Origin: CAVUQH01 sp963774445
Lineage (GTDB): Bacteria > Myxococcota_A > Polyangia > Haliangiales > Haliangiaceae
Direction: 5' to 3'
DNA: 64,000 nucleotides
NCBI GenBank assembly: GCA_963774445.1
Contig: CAVZFC010000022.1
Span: forward strand, 496,001-560,000
Both the position numbers and the translations under genes were made by a program. Under the pieces are notes generated by a model. It was not told where the DNA came from. It saw nothing but the letters and a program-made list of their open reading frames with translations, and ran no database searches. Of this stretch, positions 1 to 11,989 are shown piece by piece; the first letter of the stretch is position 1; each line of letters opens with the position of its first letter.

Positions 1-155
1 GCGTCGCGATCGAGACGACCAGCCAGGAGATCGTCGACGTCCACGCCGACGCGTCGACGCCGTCGATGGCGGCGTGCGTCGAGGAAGAGGCGTGGCGGGT
101 CTGGCTGCCGCCGGTGTTCGACCGGAGCAGCGGCCGCTATCGCGCGACCTACTGA
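1..155 (+). CDS. C-terminal end of a secreted/envelope protein (AgmX/PglI-like tail)
   Basis: The window opens inside a plus-strand frame read from base 3 that ends at the TGA at 153-155; only about 50 residues are visible. The visible tail has 'AACVEEEAWRVWLPP' followed by a short hydrophilic end. A single Cys followed by an aromatic 'W.(F/L)P' segment resembles the C-terminal domain of myxobacterial AgmX/PglI-type proteins, which is TonB-like and linked to gliding or the envelope. This rests on a short motif and is tentative. Its stop overlaps by a few bases the stop of the convergent membrane-protein gene. Confidence 0.45.
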   Translation, partial: VAIETTSQEIVDVHADASTPSMAACVEEEAWRVWLPPVFDRSSGRYRATY

Positions 156-961
156 TCGTCGCCCTCGACGAGGTCGCGCTCGGCGTCGCGATCGAAGAGG
201 CGCGCCGCGGGCAGGTCGGGGTGGTCGCCGGGGTGGACGTGCCAGGCGATCACGGCGCCCGCCCAGCCGGCCAGCCAGGCGATGCCGAAGGCGAAGATCG
301 CGGCAAACAGCATCAGGCCGATTGGCTGGTCCGAGAAGTGGTGCCCCCGATCGAGCAGCATCAGCGGAAAGGCCAGCGCACCGCTGGCTGCCAGCCGCAC
401 CGCCCGGTGACCCATGAGTGTCTGGGTGATGAACGCGGCGACAGCGGGCGCGGTCACCAGGACCAGGAAGCCGACGCCGGCGGCATGCTCGCCGCGGAGG
501 AACGAGATCACCGGCACCTCTGCGATCTGCGCGCTGCCCATGGTCAACAGGATCGCGAAGACGCACCAATACGGCGCGCCGGGGGCCCGGGGTGCGCGCC
601 GGGCGATCCAGGCGACGCCGGCCCACGCGCCGCCGGCGCACAAGATCGCCAGCGCCGCGGCCTCGAGCGCGGGCGCCGAAGAGCGGGCGGGGCGCCACGC
701 CGCTGGCCCGTCGACCAGGAGCAGGAGCGACAGGATGCCGATCCAGATCAGCGCCCCGGCGACGGCGTAGCGCCGGGTGGGAAGGGCAAAGGCGCGCGCC
801 AGCGCCGCGCCGCCGATGAGCCCGGCGATCGGCTCGATGACGTAGGCGCGCCAGTCGAGGGTACCGGGCAGCCGCGCGGCGGTGCTCACGCACATCCAGT
901 ACGCGCCGGCGACGAGCAGCGTCGCGGCGACGAGCGGCAGCGGGCGAACGCGGGCGCTCAC
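149..961 (-). CDS. polytopic membrane protein of unknown function
   Basis: A 270-residue protein with about eight hydrophobic segments, from 'PLPLVAATLLVAGAYW' near the N-terminus to 'LMLFAAIFAFGIAWLAGW' near the C-terminus, and a His/Asp-rich hydrophilic tail. The GTG at 959-961 is chosen because it overlaps the TGA of the upstream M13 peptidase gene (GTGA) and places the first membrane segment right after the start. The same frame stays open further upstream, but that part is Arg-rich antisense to the peptidase. I do not recognise the family. Coupling to the peptidase gene suggests cotranscription. Confidence 0.7.
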   Translation of the reverse strand: MSARVRPLPLVAATLLVAGAYWMCVSTAARLPGTLDWRAYVIEPIAGLIGGAALARAFALPTRRYAVAGALIWIGILSLLLLVDGPAAWRPARSSAPALEAAALAILCAGGAWAGVAWIARRAPRAPGAPYWCVFAILLTMGSAQIAEVPVISFLRGEHAAGVGFLVLVTAPAVAAFITQTLMGHRAVRLAASGALAFPLMLLDRGHHFSDQPIGLMLFAAIFAFGIAWLAGWAGAVIAWHVHPGDHPDLPAARLFDRDAERDLVEGDDQ

Positions 962-3006
962 CAGACCTCGCACGCCTCGGCCGGATGCATCGGCGCACCG
1001 GCGGGGCAGGAAAAGGCGGCGGCAAAGGCCGGGTTGGCGGCGACGGCGGCGTTGATCCGATCGCGGGCCGCGGGGCGGCCGCCGGTGACGTCGGTGCTCG
1101 CGGCAGTCGTCTGGCGCGCGCACTCGGCGCTGGCCGCGGCGAGGAAGAACAGTCGATCCGGCGCCACCGTCCGTCCGCCGGGGCCGGTCACGTGAAACGG
1201 TGCGTCGGCGGCGGCGCGGGCGCGATAAGCGCGAAAGGCGGCGATCAGCCCGGCGGTGTCGGCGCGCATCTCGTCGGCGACCTCGGCGCCGTCGGCAGCG
1301 ATCTGGTGGTTGATGGCCCAGGCGGCGAAGCAGGCGCCGTGCTCGCGCCAGCCGTCGCGGTCGCCGTCTTGCCACCACGGCGCCATGCCGCCGCGCTCGC
1401 TCCACTGGGCGCCGTGGTCGTCGATGGCGTGGAACAGCTCGTGGCCGGCACCCAGCGCCAGGGCGCCCAGGCGCGCGGCTGCCGGGGCCGGGTTGCGCGC
1501 GGCGGGATAGGCGAGGGCGGCCGGCGGAACGATCACCCGGTTGCCCAACCAGCGGTAGCGCGCGGCCGGCGACAGGACGTCGAAGGTCGCCCCGCCGGCC
1601 TCGCCCACGCTGGACAGCTGGTGGTCGGTCTGCCGGGCGCGGGCGGCCAGCATCTGCGCCAGGTAGCCGTGACCGACGGACGGGTCGCCGGCGTTCATCC
1701 AGGTGGGCAGGCCGATCACCACGTCGACCGCGGCCAGCTTGTCGGCGGCGCGGCTGCGCGTGGCCTCGGTCATCCAGCCGGAGGCGCGGGCGCTCTCGGC
1801 CATGGCGGCCTGGATGGCGCCGACGTCGGCGGTCAGGCGCGTGCGCGCGGCGCCGGGCAGCTGTGCGGCGAGCGCTGCGCCGGCGCGGTCGGGCAGGGCG
1901 CGGGCGATGGCGCGGGCGCAGGTGACCTCGGGCGAGGCCGCGGGCGGGGCGCGTCCAACCAGCGCCAGGATCTCGGCGCGCGCGCGCGCGAGCTCCGGGG
2001 TCGCGTCGGCGGCCAGCGCGAACAGCACCCGCCAGTCGAGGTAGGCGCGCCAGGTGCTGGCCGGCAGCGACTTGCTGAGACGGTCCAGCGCCTGCACGTA
2101 GCGCCGGCTGGTGACGCTGACGCCGTCGACGTCGGCGCGGCCGAGGGCGGCGAAGTAGGCGCTCCAGTCGAGGTCGGGCGCCAGCTTGGCCAGCCCTGCG
2201 CGGTCAACTCGGTCGTAGAGGAGCTCGGGGGCCCGTCGCTCGTAGCGGCTGCGCGCGGCGACGGCGAGCGCGCTCTCCACCCGGACCACGTCGCGCGCCG
2301 CGCTGCGGGCATCGGCGGCCGAGCGGCCGGTCGCGGCGAAGACGGCGCGCACCCGCTCCTCGTAGGTGCGGCGAAGGCGCGCGGCCTCTTTGCCGCCGTC
2401 GAGGGAATCTTTGGCCGACAGGTAGCGGTCGCGGTCGCCGAGAGTGAGCGCGCCCTCTTGATCGATGTGCAGGATGAGCGTGCGTCCGTCGCGGAAGTCG
2501 GGAGCGGCGGCGATGGAGAAGCCGGCGGCGACGCCGTATCGGTGGAGCAGCCCCAGCGCCCTTGCCAGCGTCTTTTCATCTTTGACCGCGGCCGCGGCCC
2601 GGCGCAGCGGCTGCAGCGCGGACAGGCCCGCCGCGGTGCGCGCTTTGCCGTCGACACACGCGGTCTCGAGCGGCGCCAGCGCCCGTGCCACCGTCGCCGC
2701 CGCCGCGGCACCGGCGTCGTCGATCCGGCTCCGGCGGGCGCCGTCGGCCGGCGGCGCGGCCGCAGCGTAGGCGCCGCAGGCGTAGCGGTAGAAGTCGCTG
2801 CACGGGTCGGCCTCGGGGTCGAGGCCGTCGATCCCCAGGGCCGCCAACGTCAGCACGGTGGGGGCCACCGCCGCGTCCGCCGGCTGGGCGGCCGGGGCAG
2901 CGCCGGCGCTGGGCGGATGCGCGACCGGCGTCGCGGCCGGGCGGCTCGAGCGCCCGCAGGCGGCCAAGAGCGCCGTCGCCAGCGCCAGGTATGACCATGC
3001 ACGCAT
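958..3006 (-). CDS. M13-family (neprilysin-like) zinc metallopeptidase, lipoprotein
   Basis: A 682-residue protein starting at the ATG at 3004-3006. The N-terminus is a lipoprotein signal with lipobox 'ALLAAC', followed by a Pro/Ala-rich linker, so it is probably anchored to a membrane. The zinc site is HELFH at about residue 522 in 'GHELFHAIDDHGAQW', with the third ligand Glu in 'EMRAD' about 57 residues later. The protein ends 'CEVW', matching the C-x-x-W end typical of M13 enzymes. Length fits the family (about 650-700). M13 enzymes cleave oligopeptides on the outside of the cell. The downstream membrane-protein gene overlaps its stop. The same frame is open far upstream of the lipoprotein start, but that extension overlaps the divergent gene and has atypical composition. 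Confidence 0.88.
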   Translation of the reverse strand: MRAWSYLALATALLAACGRSSRPAATPVAHPPSAGAAPAAQPADAAVAPTVLTLAALGIDGLDPEADPCSDFYRYACGAYAAAAPPADGARRSRIDDAGAAAAATVARALAPLETACVDGKARTAAGLSALQPLRRAAAAVKDEKTLARALGLLHRYGVAAGFSIAAAPDFRDGRTLILHIDQEGALTLGDRDRYLSAKDSLDGGKEAARLRRTYEERVRAVFAATGRSAADARSAARDVVRVESALAVAARSRYERRAPELLYDRVDRAGLAKLAPDLDWSAYFAALGRADVDGVSVTSRRYVQALDRLSKSLPASTWRAYLDWRVLFALAADATPELARARAEILALVGRAPPAASPEVTCARAIARALPDRAGAALAAQLPGAARTRLTADVGAIQAAMAESARASGWMTEATRSRAADKLAAVDVVIGLPTWMNAGDPSVGHGYLAQMLAARARQTDHQLSSVGEAGGATFDVLSPAARYRWLGNRVIVPPAALAYPAARNPAPAAARLGALALGAGHELFHAIDDHGAQWSERGGMAPWWQDGDRDGWREHGACFAAWAINHQIAADGAEVADEMRADTAGLIAAFRAYRARAAADAPFHVTGPGGRTVAPDRLFFLAAASAECARQTTAASTDVTGGRPAARDRINAAVAANPAFAAAFSCPAGAPMHPAEACEVW

Positions 3007-3114
3007 CGAGCTATCGCACCGAAATCGCGGTATGCAGCCTAGCCTGGATCCCTCGTCTGCGCCAGCAGACCGCGGCCCAGGGCCAGTTTCTCGGCCGCGG
3101 CCAGGGGCTCGTTG

Positions 3115-3120
3115 TAGGCT
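3115..3120 (+). promoter_or_regulatory. -10 box (TAGGCT) for the C39-like gene
   Basis: TAGGCT lies 9 nt before the GTG start at 3130, predicting a transcript that starts only a few bases before the start codon. A weak AGGGAG (3121-3126) sits between box and start. Confidence 0.4.
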
Positions 3121-3129
3121 AGGGAGAAC

Positions 3130-3708
3130 GTGCGCTATCGAGCCCTTGCGCCGCATCACACGCCGCGCTTCGCCCCCGACCTGCCGGCTCCCGGCGCCCG
3201 GGCGCGCGCGCTGGCCCTGCCGGGATACCGGCAGGCGCGCAACTACTCGTGCGGCTACGCCTGCACCCTGATGGTCGTCCGCTACTACCGCCCCGAAGCC
3301 GGCGGCCGCGACCTGTTCGATCGCCTGGGCACCGGCCTCGACGGCACCCGCCAGAACGCCATCGTCCGCGAGCTCCGCGCCTCGGGCCTGTCGGCCAACG
3401 TCCGCTACGACGTCGATTTCGCCCGCCTGCAGCGCGAGGTCAACCAGAACAAGCTGGTCATCTCCTACCTCCACGACATCGACCACTGGGTCGTCCTGTA
3501 CGGCTACGGCCTGGAGCCGTCGCGCATCTACGTCGCCGACCCCCGCCCGCAAGAGATCTGCCAGCAGCCGTGGGACTCCTTCGCCCCCCGCCTGCGCGGC
3601 TTCGGCATCGTCTGCGCCAGCCCCAGTGCCCGCGTCGCCGCGCCCGCGATCGAAGAGCCGGCCACCCGCGCCGCCGAGCCGATTCAGCTGGCCTTCGACT
3701 TCGGCTAG
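3130..3708 (+). CDS. C39-like (papain-fold) cysteine peptidase domain protein
   Basis: A 192-residue protein with no signal peptide. It has the signature of bacteriocin-processing-type C39 domains: Gln35 shortly before 'NYSCGYAC' (Cys41 as candidate nucleophile), His in 'DHWVVLYGY' near residue 121, and an Asp in 'IYVADP' downstream. These match the Gln/Cys/His/Asp constellation of the Peptidase_C39_2 group. There is no ABC transporter, as C39 exporters have, and no obvious substrate gene nearby. It is more likely a free-standing protease or transglutaminase-like enzyme than a bacteriocin exporter. The C-terminal 40 residues are acidic and end 'FDFG'. Start is GTG. Confidence 0.68.
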   Translation: MRYRALAPHHTPRFAPDLPAPGARARALALPGYRQARNYSCGYACTLMVVRYYRPEAGGRDLFDRLGTGLDGTRQNAIVRELRASGLSANVRYDVDFARLQREVNQNKLVISYLHDIDHWVVLYGYGLEPSRIYVADPRPQEICQQPWDSFAPRLRGFGIVCASPSARVAAPAIEEPATRAAEPIQLAFDFG

Positions 3709-3965
3709 CCCCCGCGGGAGTCCAGGGAATCGGATCGTCCGCTCGCATCGAGCCGATGGCCGCAACTCTTCCCGGAACCAGTGACCGATCGCGCTCGGTA
3801 GGTTCGAGTCCTGTGTCCGCTCTTGCCACCGGGGCCGCGTTCCTGCCGCATCGGGTGATCCGGCTCACAGGTAGACCACACCGGCGCACAGTGCGTTCTT
3901 GCATGCGCGGGCGGGTGCCTTGCACAATCCCGCGCCATGCCGCCCGTTCGGAAAGTAGGTCCCTC

Positions 3966-7193
<3,228 letters not shown>

Positions 7194-7196
7194 CTC

Positions 7197-7222
7197 ACCT
7201 CCCCCGCGCGAGCGGGGGAGGT
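7197..7222 (+). terminator. perfect GC hairpin after the beta-helix gene
   Basis: Arms 7197-7207 and 7212-7222 are perfect 11-bp complements around a GCGA loop, starting 3 bp after the stop codon. There is no T-tract, so termination would have to rely on the hairpin or on Rho. Confidence 0.55.
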
Positions 7223-7338
7223 CGCCGGCAAAGCGAGCGGGTGGGGGGCGCGTCGTCCAAACGAAGAGGCACCTGCGACCCCCCACCCCGACCCTGATCA
7301 TTCATCCCATCGCTCCAGCCAGCGCGTAACGGCTTTGC

Positions 7339-7407
7339 ATCCGGTCGCCCTGAGCCTGTCGAAGGGCGCCTGCGATGCGCCCTTCGACAAGCTCAGGGCG
7401 ACCGGAT
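7339..7407. repeat. REP-like inverted repeat A (CCTGAG...CGAAGGG family)
   Basis: Arms 7339-7369 and 7377-7407 are 31 nt long and complementary with one mismatch, around a 7-nt loop. It lies between two convergent genes. Related elements lie at about 49067-49180 and 61401-61600. The roughly 300-bp gap 7194-7496 holds this element and two flanking hairpins, with no gene seen. Confidence 0.7.
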
Positions 7408-7452
7408 CGGTGGGGGGGTAGGTACCCCCTTCAGAGATGTGACTAATGGTCA

Positions 7453-7488
7453 GCCCCGACCGTCCCCGCTCGTGCGGGGGGACGGGGC
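7453..7488. terminator. imperfect GC hairpin before the end of the TIM44-like gene
   Basis: GC-rich inverted repeat (GCCCCG..CGTCCCCGC against GCGGGG..GACGGGGC) just past the 3' end of the minus-strand gene ending at 7497. On the minus strand it could act as a terminator for that operon. Confidence 0.4.
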
Positions 7489-7496
7489 CGCCATTT

Positions 7497-8996
7497 TCAG
7501 CCGCGGTAGGCTTCGTCCTGTTCGATCTTGGACAGCACCCAGTCGAACTCGCCGGCGGTGACGTGGGTGTGGCAGTACTCGCAGCTGCCGGCCATGTTGA
7601 TCTTCAGCGGCGCGCCACAGTTGGGGCAGGCCTTGTCGGCGCGGGCGGCACCGCGGGCGCCGGCGGCGCGGATGATGGTCCAGTACTCGGTGTAGTCGCG
7701 GTCGCGACCTTTGTGGCCGCCGACCACGCGGCCGCTGGCGTCGTCAACGGTGTAGTCGCGGCCGCTGCCCCAGATGCGCACGGTCAAGCTGTCGTACCAG
7801 CGGTCGCGGACGATGCGCGCGTAGGTCCAGTGGTACAGGCGCATCCCTTCGAGCCGGTTGCGCAACCCCTGGGTGCGATAGGCGTCGATCCAGTAGGTGA
7901 GGTAGTCGTACAGACCGTCGGAGACGTACGGGCGCGCGGATGACAGGTCCAGATTGGTCCAGGCGCTGTTGAGCTGGTCGTAGATCAGCGTCAGTCGGGC
8001 CCACAGGCTCTCCTGGGTCAGCTCCGGGTCTTGATCGAGCAGCTCTTTCCAGCGCCGGTCAACGCCCGGGTGGACGATCGTCGGCAGGTCGGTGCCGCGC
8101 TCGGCGACGGTGCCGGTGATCACTGGCGGCACTTTGTCCTGCCCGCGCAGGGAGGCGCTGGAGACCAGCCAGTCGAAGCGGCCGTTGGCGACCAGCTCGC
8201 CGCAGTAGGCGCAGGTCTGCTCGTCCGATGATTCGAATGGCGCGCCGCAGTTGGGGCAGGGGAACTCGCGAGTGGCGGCGGGCGGCCGGGTATGCGCCGT
8301 GGCGGCCCGGACCAGCTGCCACGAATCGCGGGCGTAGTAGGTGTTGAACGAGCCGCCCATGTCAACGGTGTAGTTGCACTCGAAGCCGAGACCGACGGTG
8401 ACGTAAGGCGGCTGGCCCGCCTCGTCGGTCGGATCGGACGGCACGTCGAGTGACTCGATCTGCATGGCGCCGATGACCACGTTGGACAGCAGGCGGCCGC
8501 TCGGCTCGCGGCCGAGGAGGGAGTCGCGTGCCTGCTTGCCGACGTACGGCGCCAGCTTGGCCATCTCCTCGGGCGCGATGCGTGCGCGCTGTGCCTGGGC
8601 GAAGAGGCGAAAGACGAAATCCTCGAACAGGACGATCGAGAAGTCCGGGTCGAGCTCGCGGATTCGCTCGAGATCGGGAGGCGGCGTGCGGGTGACCGGC
8701 GCCTCGGAGTCCCAGTTGGGCATCTCCTTTTTGCTCCGCTGGGCCATGACGTACAGGAAGATGATGATCGCGGTCAGCGGCAGGCCGATCTGCGGGTGCT
8801 GGATGATGAGTATGAACAGCAGCTCGAACAGCGCGCCGCCGCCGCCACCACCGCCGCCACCGCCGCTGCCGCCCCCGCCTCCGCCGGAGTAAGTGTGGCC
8901 GCCGCCGGGCCGCGCCTGGGCGACCGCCGCCGCCACCGCGAGCAAGGCCGCTGCGGCGCCGGCCAGCGCCAGCCACCGGGCCGCGCGCCGCCTCAC
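7497..8996 (-). CDS. membrane protein with two TIM44-like domains, each followed by a zinc ribbon
   Basis: A 499-residue protein. It has a signal-like N-terminus (residues 1-28), a Gly-rich stretch (about 31-54), a membrane helix (about 55-85), then two units of similar architecture: a TIM44-like domain, a four-Cys zinc ribbon and a 'G.FDW' segment. The ribbons are C247/C250/C262/C265 and C457/C460/C472/C475, each beginning 'CPNCGAP', exactly 210 residues apart. TIM44-like domains in bacteria are linked to membranes or transport, but no reaction is known here. GTG start 8994-8996 overlaps the stop of the upstream TPM-domain gene (GTGA). The two genes form a tight pair at the end of the menaquinone operon. 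Confidence 0.75.
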   Translation of the reverse strand: MRRRAARWLALAGAAAALLAVAAAVAQARPGGGHTYSGGGGGGSGGGGGGGGGGALFELLFILIIQHPQIGLPLTAIIIFLYVMAQRSKKEMPNWDSEAPVTRTPPPDLERIRELDPDFSIVLFEDFVFRLFAQAQRARIAPEEMAKLAPYVGKQARDSLLGREPSGRLLSNVVIGAMQIESLDVPSDPTDEAGQPPYVTVGLGFECNYTVDMGGSFNTYYARDSWQLVRAATAHTRPPAATREFPCPNCGAPFESSDEQTCAYCGELVANGRFDWLVSSASLRGQDKVPPVITGTVAERGTDLPTIVHPGVDRRWKELLDQDPELTQESLWARLTLIYDQLNSAWTNLDLSSARPYVSDGLYDYLTYWIDAYRTQGLRNRLEGMRLYHWTYARIVRDRWYDSLTVRIWGSGRDYTVDDASGRVVGGHKGRDRDYTEYWTIIRAAGARGAARADKACPNCGAPLKINMAGSCEYCHTHVTAGEFDWVLSKIEQDEAYRG

Positions 8997-9620
8997 GTCG
9001 CCGACACCTCGTCGGGCAGCTCGTTGATGTCGTCCGGGCTGCGTTCGAGAGCTGGCTCCAGCGCCCCGGCGAGCTCCGCGACGGTCCGGGCTACGGCCAC
9101 GCCGTCGGCACCGCTGGCCATGGCCGCCCGGATGCGCGTGACTGCGCGGGTCCAGTCGTCGGCGTCAACCGCGTTGTCCACGCCGCTGTCGGTGACCACC
9201 TCGGCCGCCCGCTCGGTCAGCGACAGATAGACGAGGAGCCCGGTGCGGGCGCGGGTCTGGCGCACCCCCTTTTCGAAGAAGGTCGCCCGCGCCGCGCGCC
9301 GGACCCAGGCCGCGCGGATCCCGGCCGGGGTGAGCAGTCGCCGCGCCGCCGGCACGCGCGCCGCGGCCACGCCGACGATGCCGCCGACCAGCAGCGGGTC
9401 AACCAGGAACGACCACAACGGGAAGACCCAGTCGGAGAAGAGCAGGACCGGCAGGGTGGCGAACGCCGCCAGCGCGCCCCAGATCAGAATCGGCGTGCAG
9501 GTAGCTGGCCGACCGCGCACGGATCGTGACCACGACCTCCGCAGAGGAGCAGCCCTCACAGGTCTCGATCGCCTCGATGAACGCCTGCTTGGCCTCGTCG
9601 GTGAGGAACCGTCTCGCCAT
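8993..9620 (-). CDS. TPM-domain membrane protein, interrupted by one frameshift
   Basis: ATG at 9618-9620 begins 'MARRFLTDEAKQAFIEA', then the 'SAEVVVTIRARSASYLHAD' strand typical of TPM (YgcG-like) domains. The frame then breaks near 9487-9491 and continues in the next frame with two membrane helices ('LIWGALAAFATLPVLLF' onward) and the conserved 'GVRQTRARTGLLVYLSL' segment to the TGA at 8993. Removing one base from GATTC (coding strand) restores 'ADLIWGALA', for a product of about 208 residues. The break may be real or a consensus error. It lies 18 bp after the MenC-MenE stop and overlaps the TIM44-like gene. TPM domains are of uncertain function; some relatives are phosphatases. Confidence 0.65.
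9487..9491 (-). other. frameshift site (TPM gene)
   Basis: The coding strand reads GATTC where GATC would keep the frame open (A-D-L-I-W). Confidence 0.6.
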
Positions 9621-9638
9621 GCCGCGGCCGCGAGGGTA

Positions 9639-11989
9639 TCACGCCGGGCGCAGGGCGTCCGCGCAGCGTGCGGCCGTGGCCCGGCGGTCGACCTTGCCGG
9701 TCGGACCCAGCTCGAGCTGGTCGACGAAGCAGATGCGGCGCGGCCGGCGGGGGCCGTCCAGCCGCTGGCGCACGGTCTCGGCAATCCGCGGCGCGGCGTC
9801 CTTTTCGGGCACCAGCGCCGCCGCGACCACCTGCCCCCAGACCGGATCGGCGACGCCGAAGACGCAGGCGGCGCGGACACCGGGCAGCCGTTCGAGCGCG
9901 ACCTCGACCTCGCGCGGGTCGACGTTCTCGCCGCCGCTCACGATGGTGTCGTCGGCGCGCCCGGTGACGTGCAGGTTGCCGGCGCCGTCGAGGTAGCCGC
10001 GGTCGGTCGTGGTCAGCCAGCCGTCGGCGTCGATCGGCGTCGGGTGCGGCGGCAGGTAGCGGTCCATCAGCATCGGCCCGCGCACGCGGATGCGGCCGTC
10101 GCCGTCGATGCGCAGCTCGACGCCGGACAGCGGGCGGCCGCTGCCGTCGGCCGGGGTCGCCGGGCGCCCGGCGGGCGCGGTGGCGATCTGCGAGGCGGTC
10201 TCGCTGGAGCCGTAGGTCGTCAGCACGGGCCAGCCCGCGGCGCCCGCGCGTTCGAGCAACGGCGGCGCCACCGCCGCGCCGCCCAGGAGCACCGCACGCA
10301 GCTGCGCCGGCGGCTGGACGCCGGCGTCGAGCAGGCGCGCCAGCATGGTCGGCACGAGCGACGCCAGGGTGACGCGCGCGGAGGCCAGCAGGCGGCCGAC
10401 GCCCTCCGGGTCGAACGATCCGTCCGGCGCCAGCACCACGGCGCTGCGCGCGATCAGCGCGCGGCACAGGATCGACGCGCCGCCGATGTGGAACAGCGGC
10501 AGGCAGGCCAGCCAGCGGTCGTCGTCGCGCCAGCCCAGGTTGGCGGCGCTGGCGTCGGCGCTGGCGACCAGGGCCCGCCGCGGCAGAACCACGCCCTTGG
10601 GCGTGCCCGACGAGCCCGAGGTGAAGACCACCAGCGCGGCGTCCGGCCCGCGCACGTCGGCGGCGCGCTCGGCAGCGCGCGCCTCGTCGGCCTCGTGCCC
10701 GACCAGCACCGCTGGCGAGCCGCGCTCCAAGCAGGCGTAGAGGCGGGCGACCGCGTCGGCGCTGCGGCGCGCACGCACCACCACCTGCGCGCCCGGCGGC
10801 ACACCTTTCTGGCGCAGGGCGCGCAGGGCGCGGACCGTCGGCTCGACGAGATCGCGGTAGCGGCGCTCGCCGCCGGCGTCGATCAGCGCGGTCGCCTCGG
10901 GCGCTTCGCGCGCCGCGGCGAGCAGCGACAACGGTCCCTCCGGGTCGGCCAGGCCCAGGCCGGGCCGGTCCGACGGGGCGACGTCGCGCGCGCGCAGCTG
11001 GACCACGTCGGCGGCCGGGTAGGCGGCCAGCGCGGCGTGGCGGTCTAGGCCGGCGGCCGACGCGCCGCCCAGCGCCAGCGCCAGCTCGCACGCGGCGGCC
11101 AGCGCGACCGGCCCTTCGAAGCAGTGGGTGACGGTGACCGCGGCGTCGATGGCGCGGGCGCGTGCGGCCCACACCCGGCAACCGCTGATGCCGCCCAGCG
11201 TCGTCGGCTTGAGCACCAGCGCCGCCACGTGCGCATGGGCGGCCAGGCGCTCGACCTGGTCGCCGGTCAGCCGCTGCAAACTCTCGTCCAGGGCGATCGG
11301 CGTAGCGGTGGGCCCCAGCTCGGACAGCGCGCCGGTCGGCACCGGCTCCTCACAGTAGGCGACCGTGGAGATCGTCGAGCTCGGCCAGGCGCCGGCGGGC
11401 GGTGCCTGGATCCCACGCGCCGTTGGCGTCGACCCGAAGGTGGATCCGCTCGCTCCAGCGGTCGCGGATGGCGCCGAGCAGCGCGCGCTCGCGCAGCCAC
11501 GCGCCGTCGCGCCCGACCTTGACCTTGAGTGTGGTCATCCCGCGCGCGACCGCGGCGGCGGCGCCCTCGATCGAGTTCGACCAGCGCTGCCAGCGGCACC
11601 GGCGCCGGGGCGTGCACGCCGAGCAGCGCGTGGGCCGGCAGCCCGCGCAGCCGGCCGACGAGGTCGAGCAGCGCCGCCTCGAGGGCGAAGCGCGCCGCGG
11701 GCAGGAGAGCCAGCGGCGACGACGCCGCGGCCAGCTGCGGCACCAGCGGCGCCGAGTCGTCGAGCTCGATCGCCGGCAGCGCGGCCAGCGCGCGGGCGCC
11801 GTCGTCGAGCCGGTCGGGCGAGTAGCCGGGCAGCGGCGAGCACTCGCCGGTGCCGCGCGCGCCGTCCACCTCCAGCGCCAGCGCCAGGCCGCGGCGCTGG
11901 CCGCCGGCGCCGGCAGCGCCGTTCACGGGGGCGGGCAGTGGGCCGCCAATCGGCGTCGTCCCGGCGATCCGGACGACGAGCGGGGTCAT
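9639..11989 (-). CDS. menCE: MenC-MenE fusion: o-succinylbenzoate synthase + o-succinylbenzoate-CoA ligase, two frameshifts in the MenC part
   Basis: From ATG 11987-11989 the first part (to about 10935) is MenC of the enolase superfamily. It has an N-terminal lid ending in 'PLAALV', then 'ARGMTTLKVKVG' (catalytic Lys strand), 'RVDANGAW', 'VAYCEEPVP', 'ALDES' and 'LKPTTLGG', ending 'DRPGLGL'. Without any stop it runs on into MenE (about 10934-9639): AMP-binding 'FTSGSSGTPKG', 'TYGSSETASQIA', 'TTDRGYLD' and 'PTGKVDRR'. MenC dehydrates SHCHC to o-succinylbenzoate and MenE activates it with CoA, so the fusion joins consecutive steps. The MenC part crosses two +1 frameshifts (about 11574-11580 and 11366-11370); repaired, the product is about 782 residues. 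The start overlaps menA (ATGA). Confidence 0.82.
11363..11370 (-). other. frameshift site 2 in menC part
   Basis: Frame changes between 'RRLAELDDL' and 'TVAYCEEPVP'. Deleting one base of the CTCC run on the coding strand rejoins them. Confidence 0.6.
11572..11582 (-). other. frameshift site 1 in menC part
   Basis: Frame changes between 'PLAALV' and 'SIEGAAAAVARG'. Deleting one base in GGTCGAACTCG rejoins them as ALV(D/N)SIEG. Confidence 0.6.

Noticed and set aside
985..2994. Long plus-strand frame over the M13 gene
   Set aside because: Arg/Gly/Ala-rich antisense frame with no motifs, typical of high-GC shadow frames; the same holds for long antisense frames over men, mutS2, glpD and the VIT/vWA gene.
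958..3765. 935-residue form of the M13 peptidase
   Set aside because: The lipoprotein signal starts at 3006; the upstream part is unlike the rest and overlaps the opposite-strand C39-like gene.
3795..3835. GGTTCGAGTCC resembling a tRNA T-arm
   Set aside because: No matching 5' acceptor strand, D-arm or anticodon arm can be drawn in the upstream 90 bases, and the T-stem needs two wobble pairs.
3249..3965. In-frame N-terminal extension of the beta-helix protein
   Set aside because: It covers the C39-like gene in another frame and is Arg/Pro-rich; the signal peptide at 3966 is the real start.
7197..7222. Canonical Rho-independent terminator
   Set aside because: A strong hairpin without a T-tract; kept only as a hairpin candidate.
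9639..11342. MenE starting at the GTG at 11342
   Set aside because: That start lies inside the MenC barrel sequence; the preceding frames continue MenC after frameshift repair.
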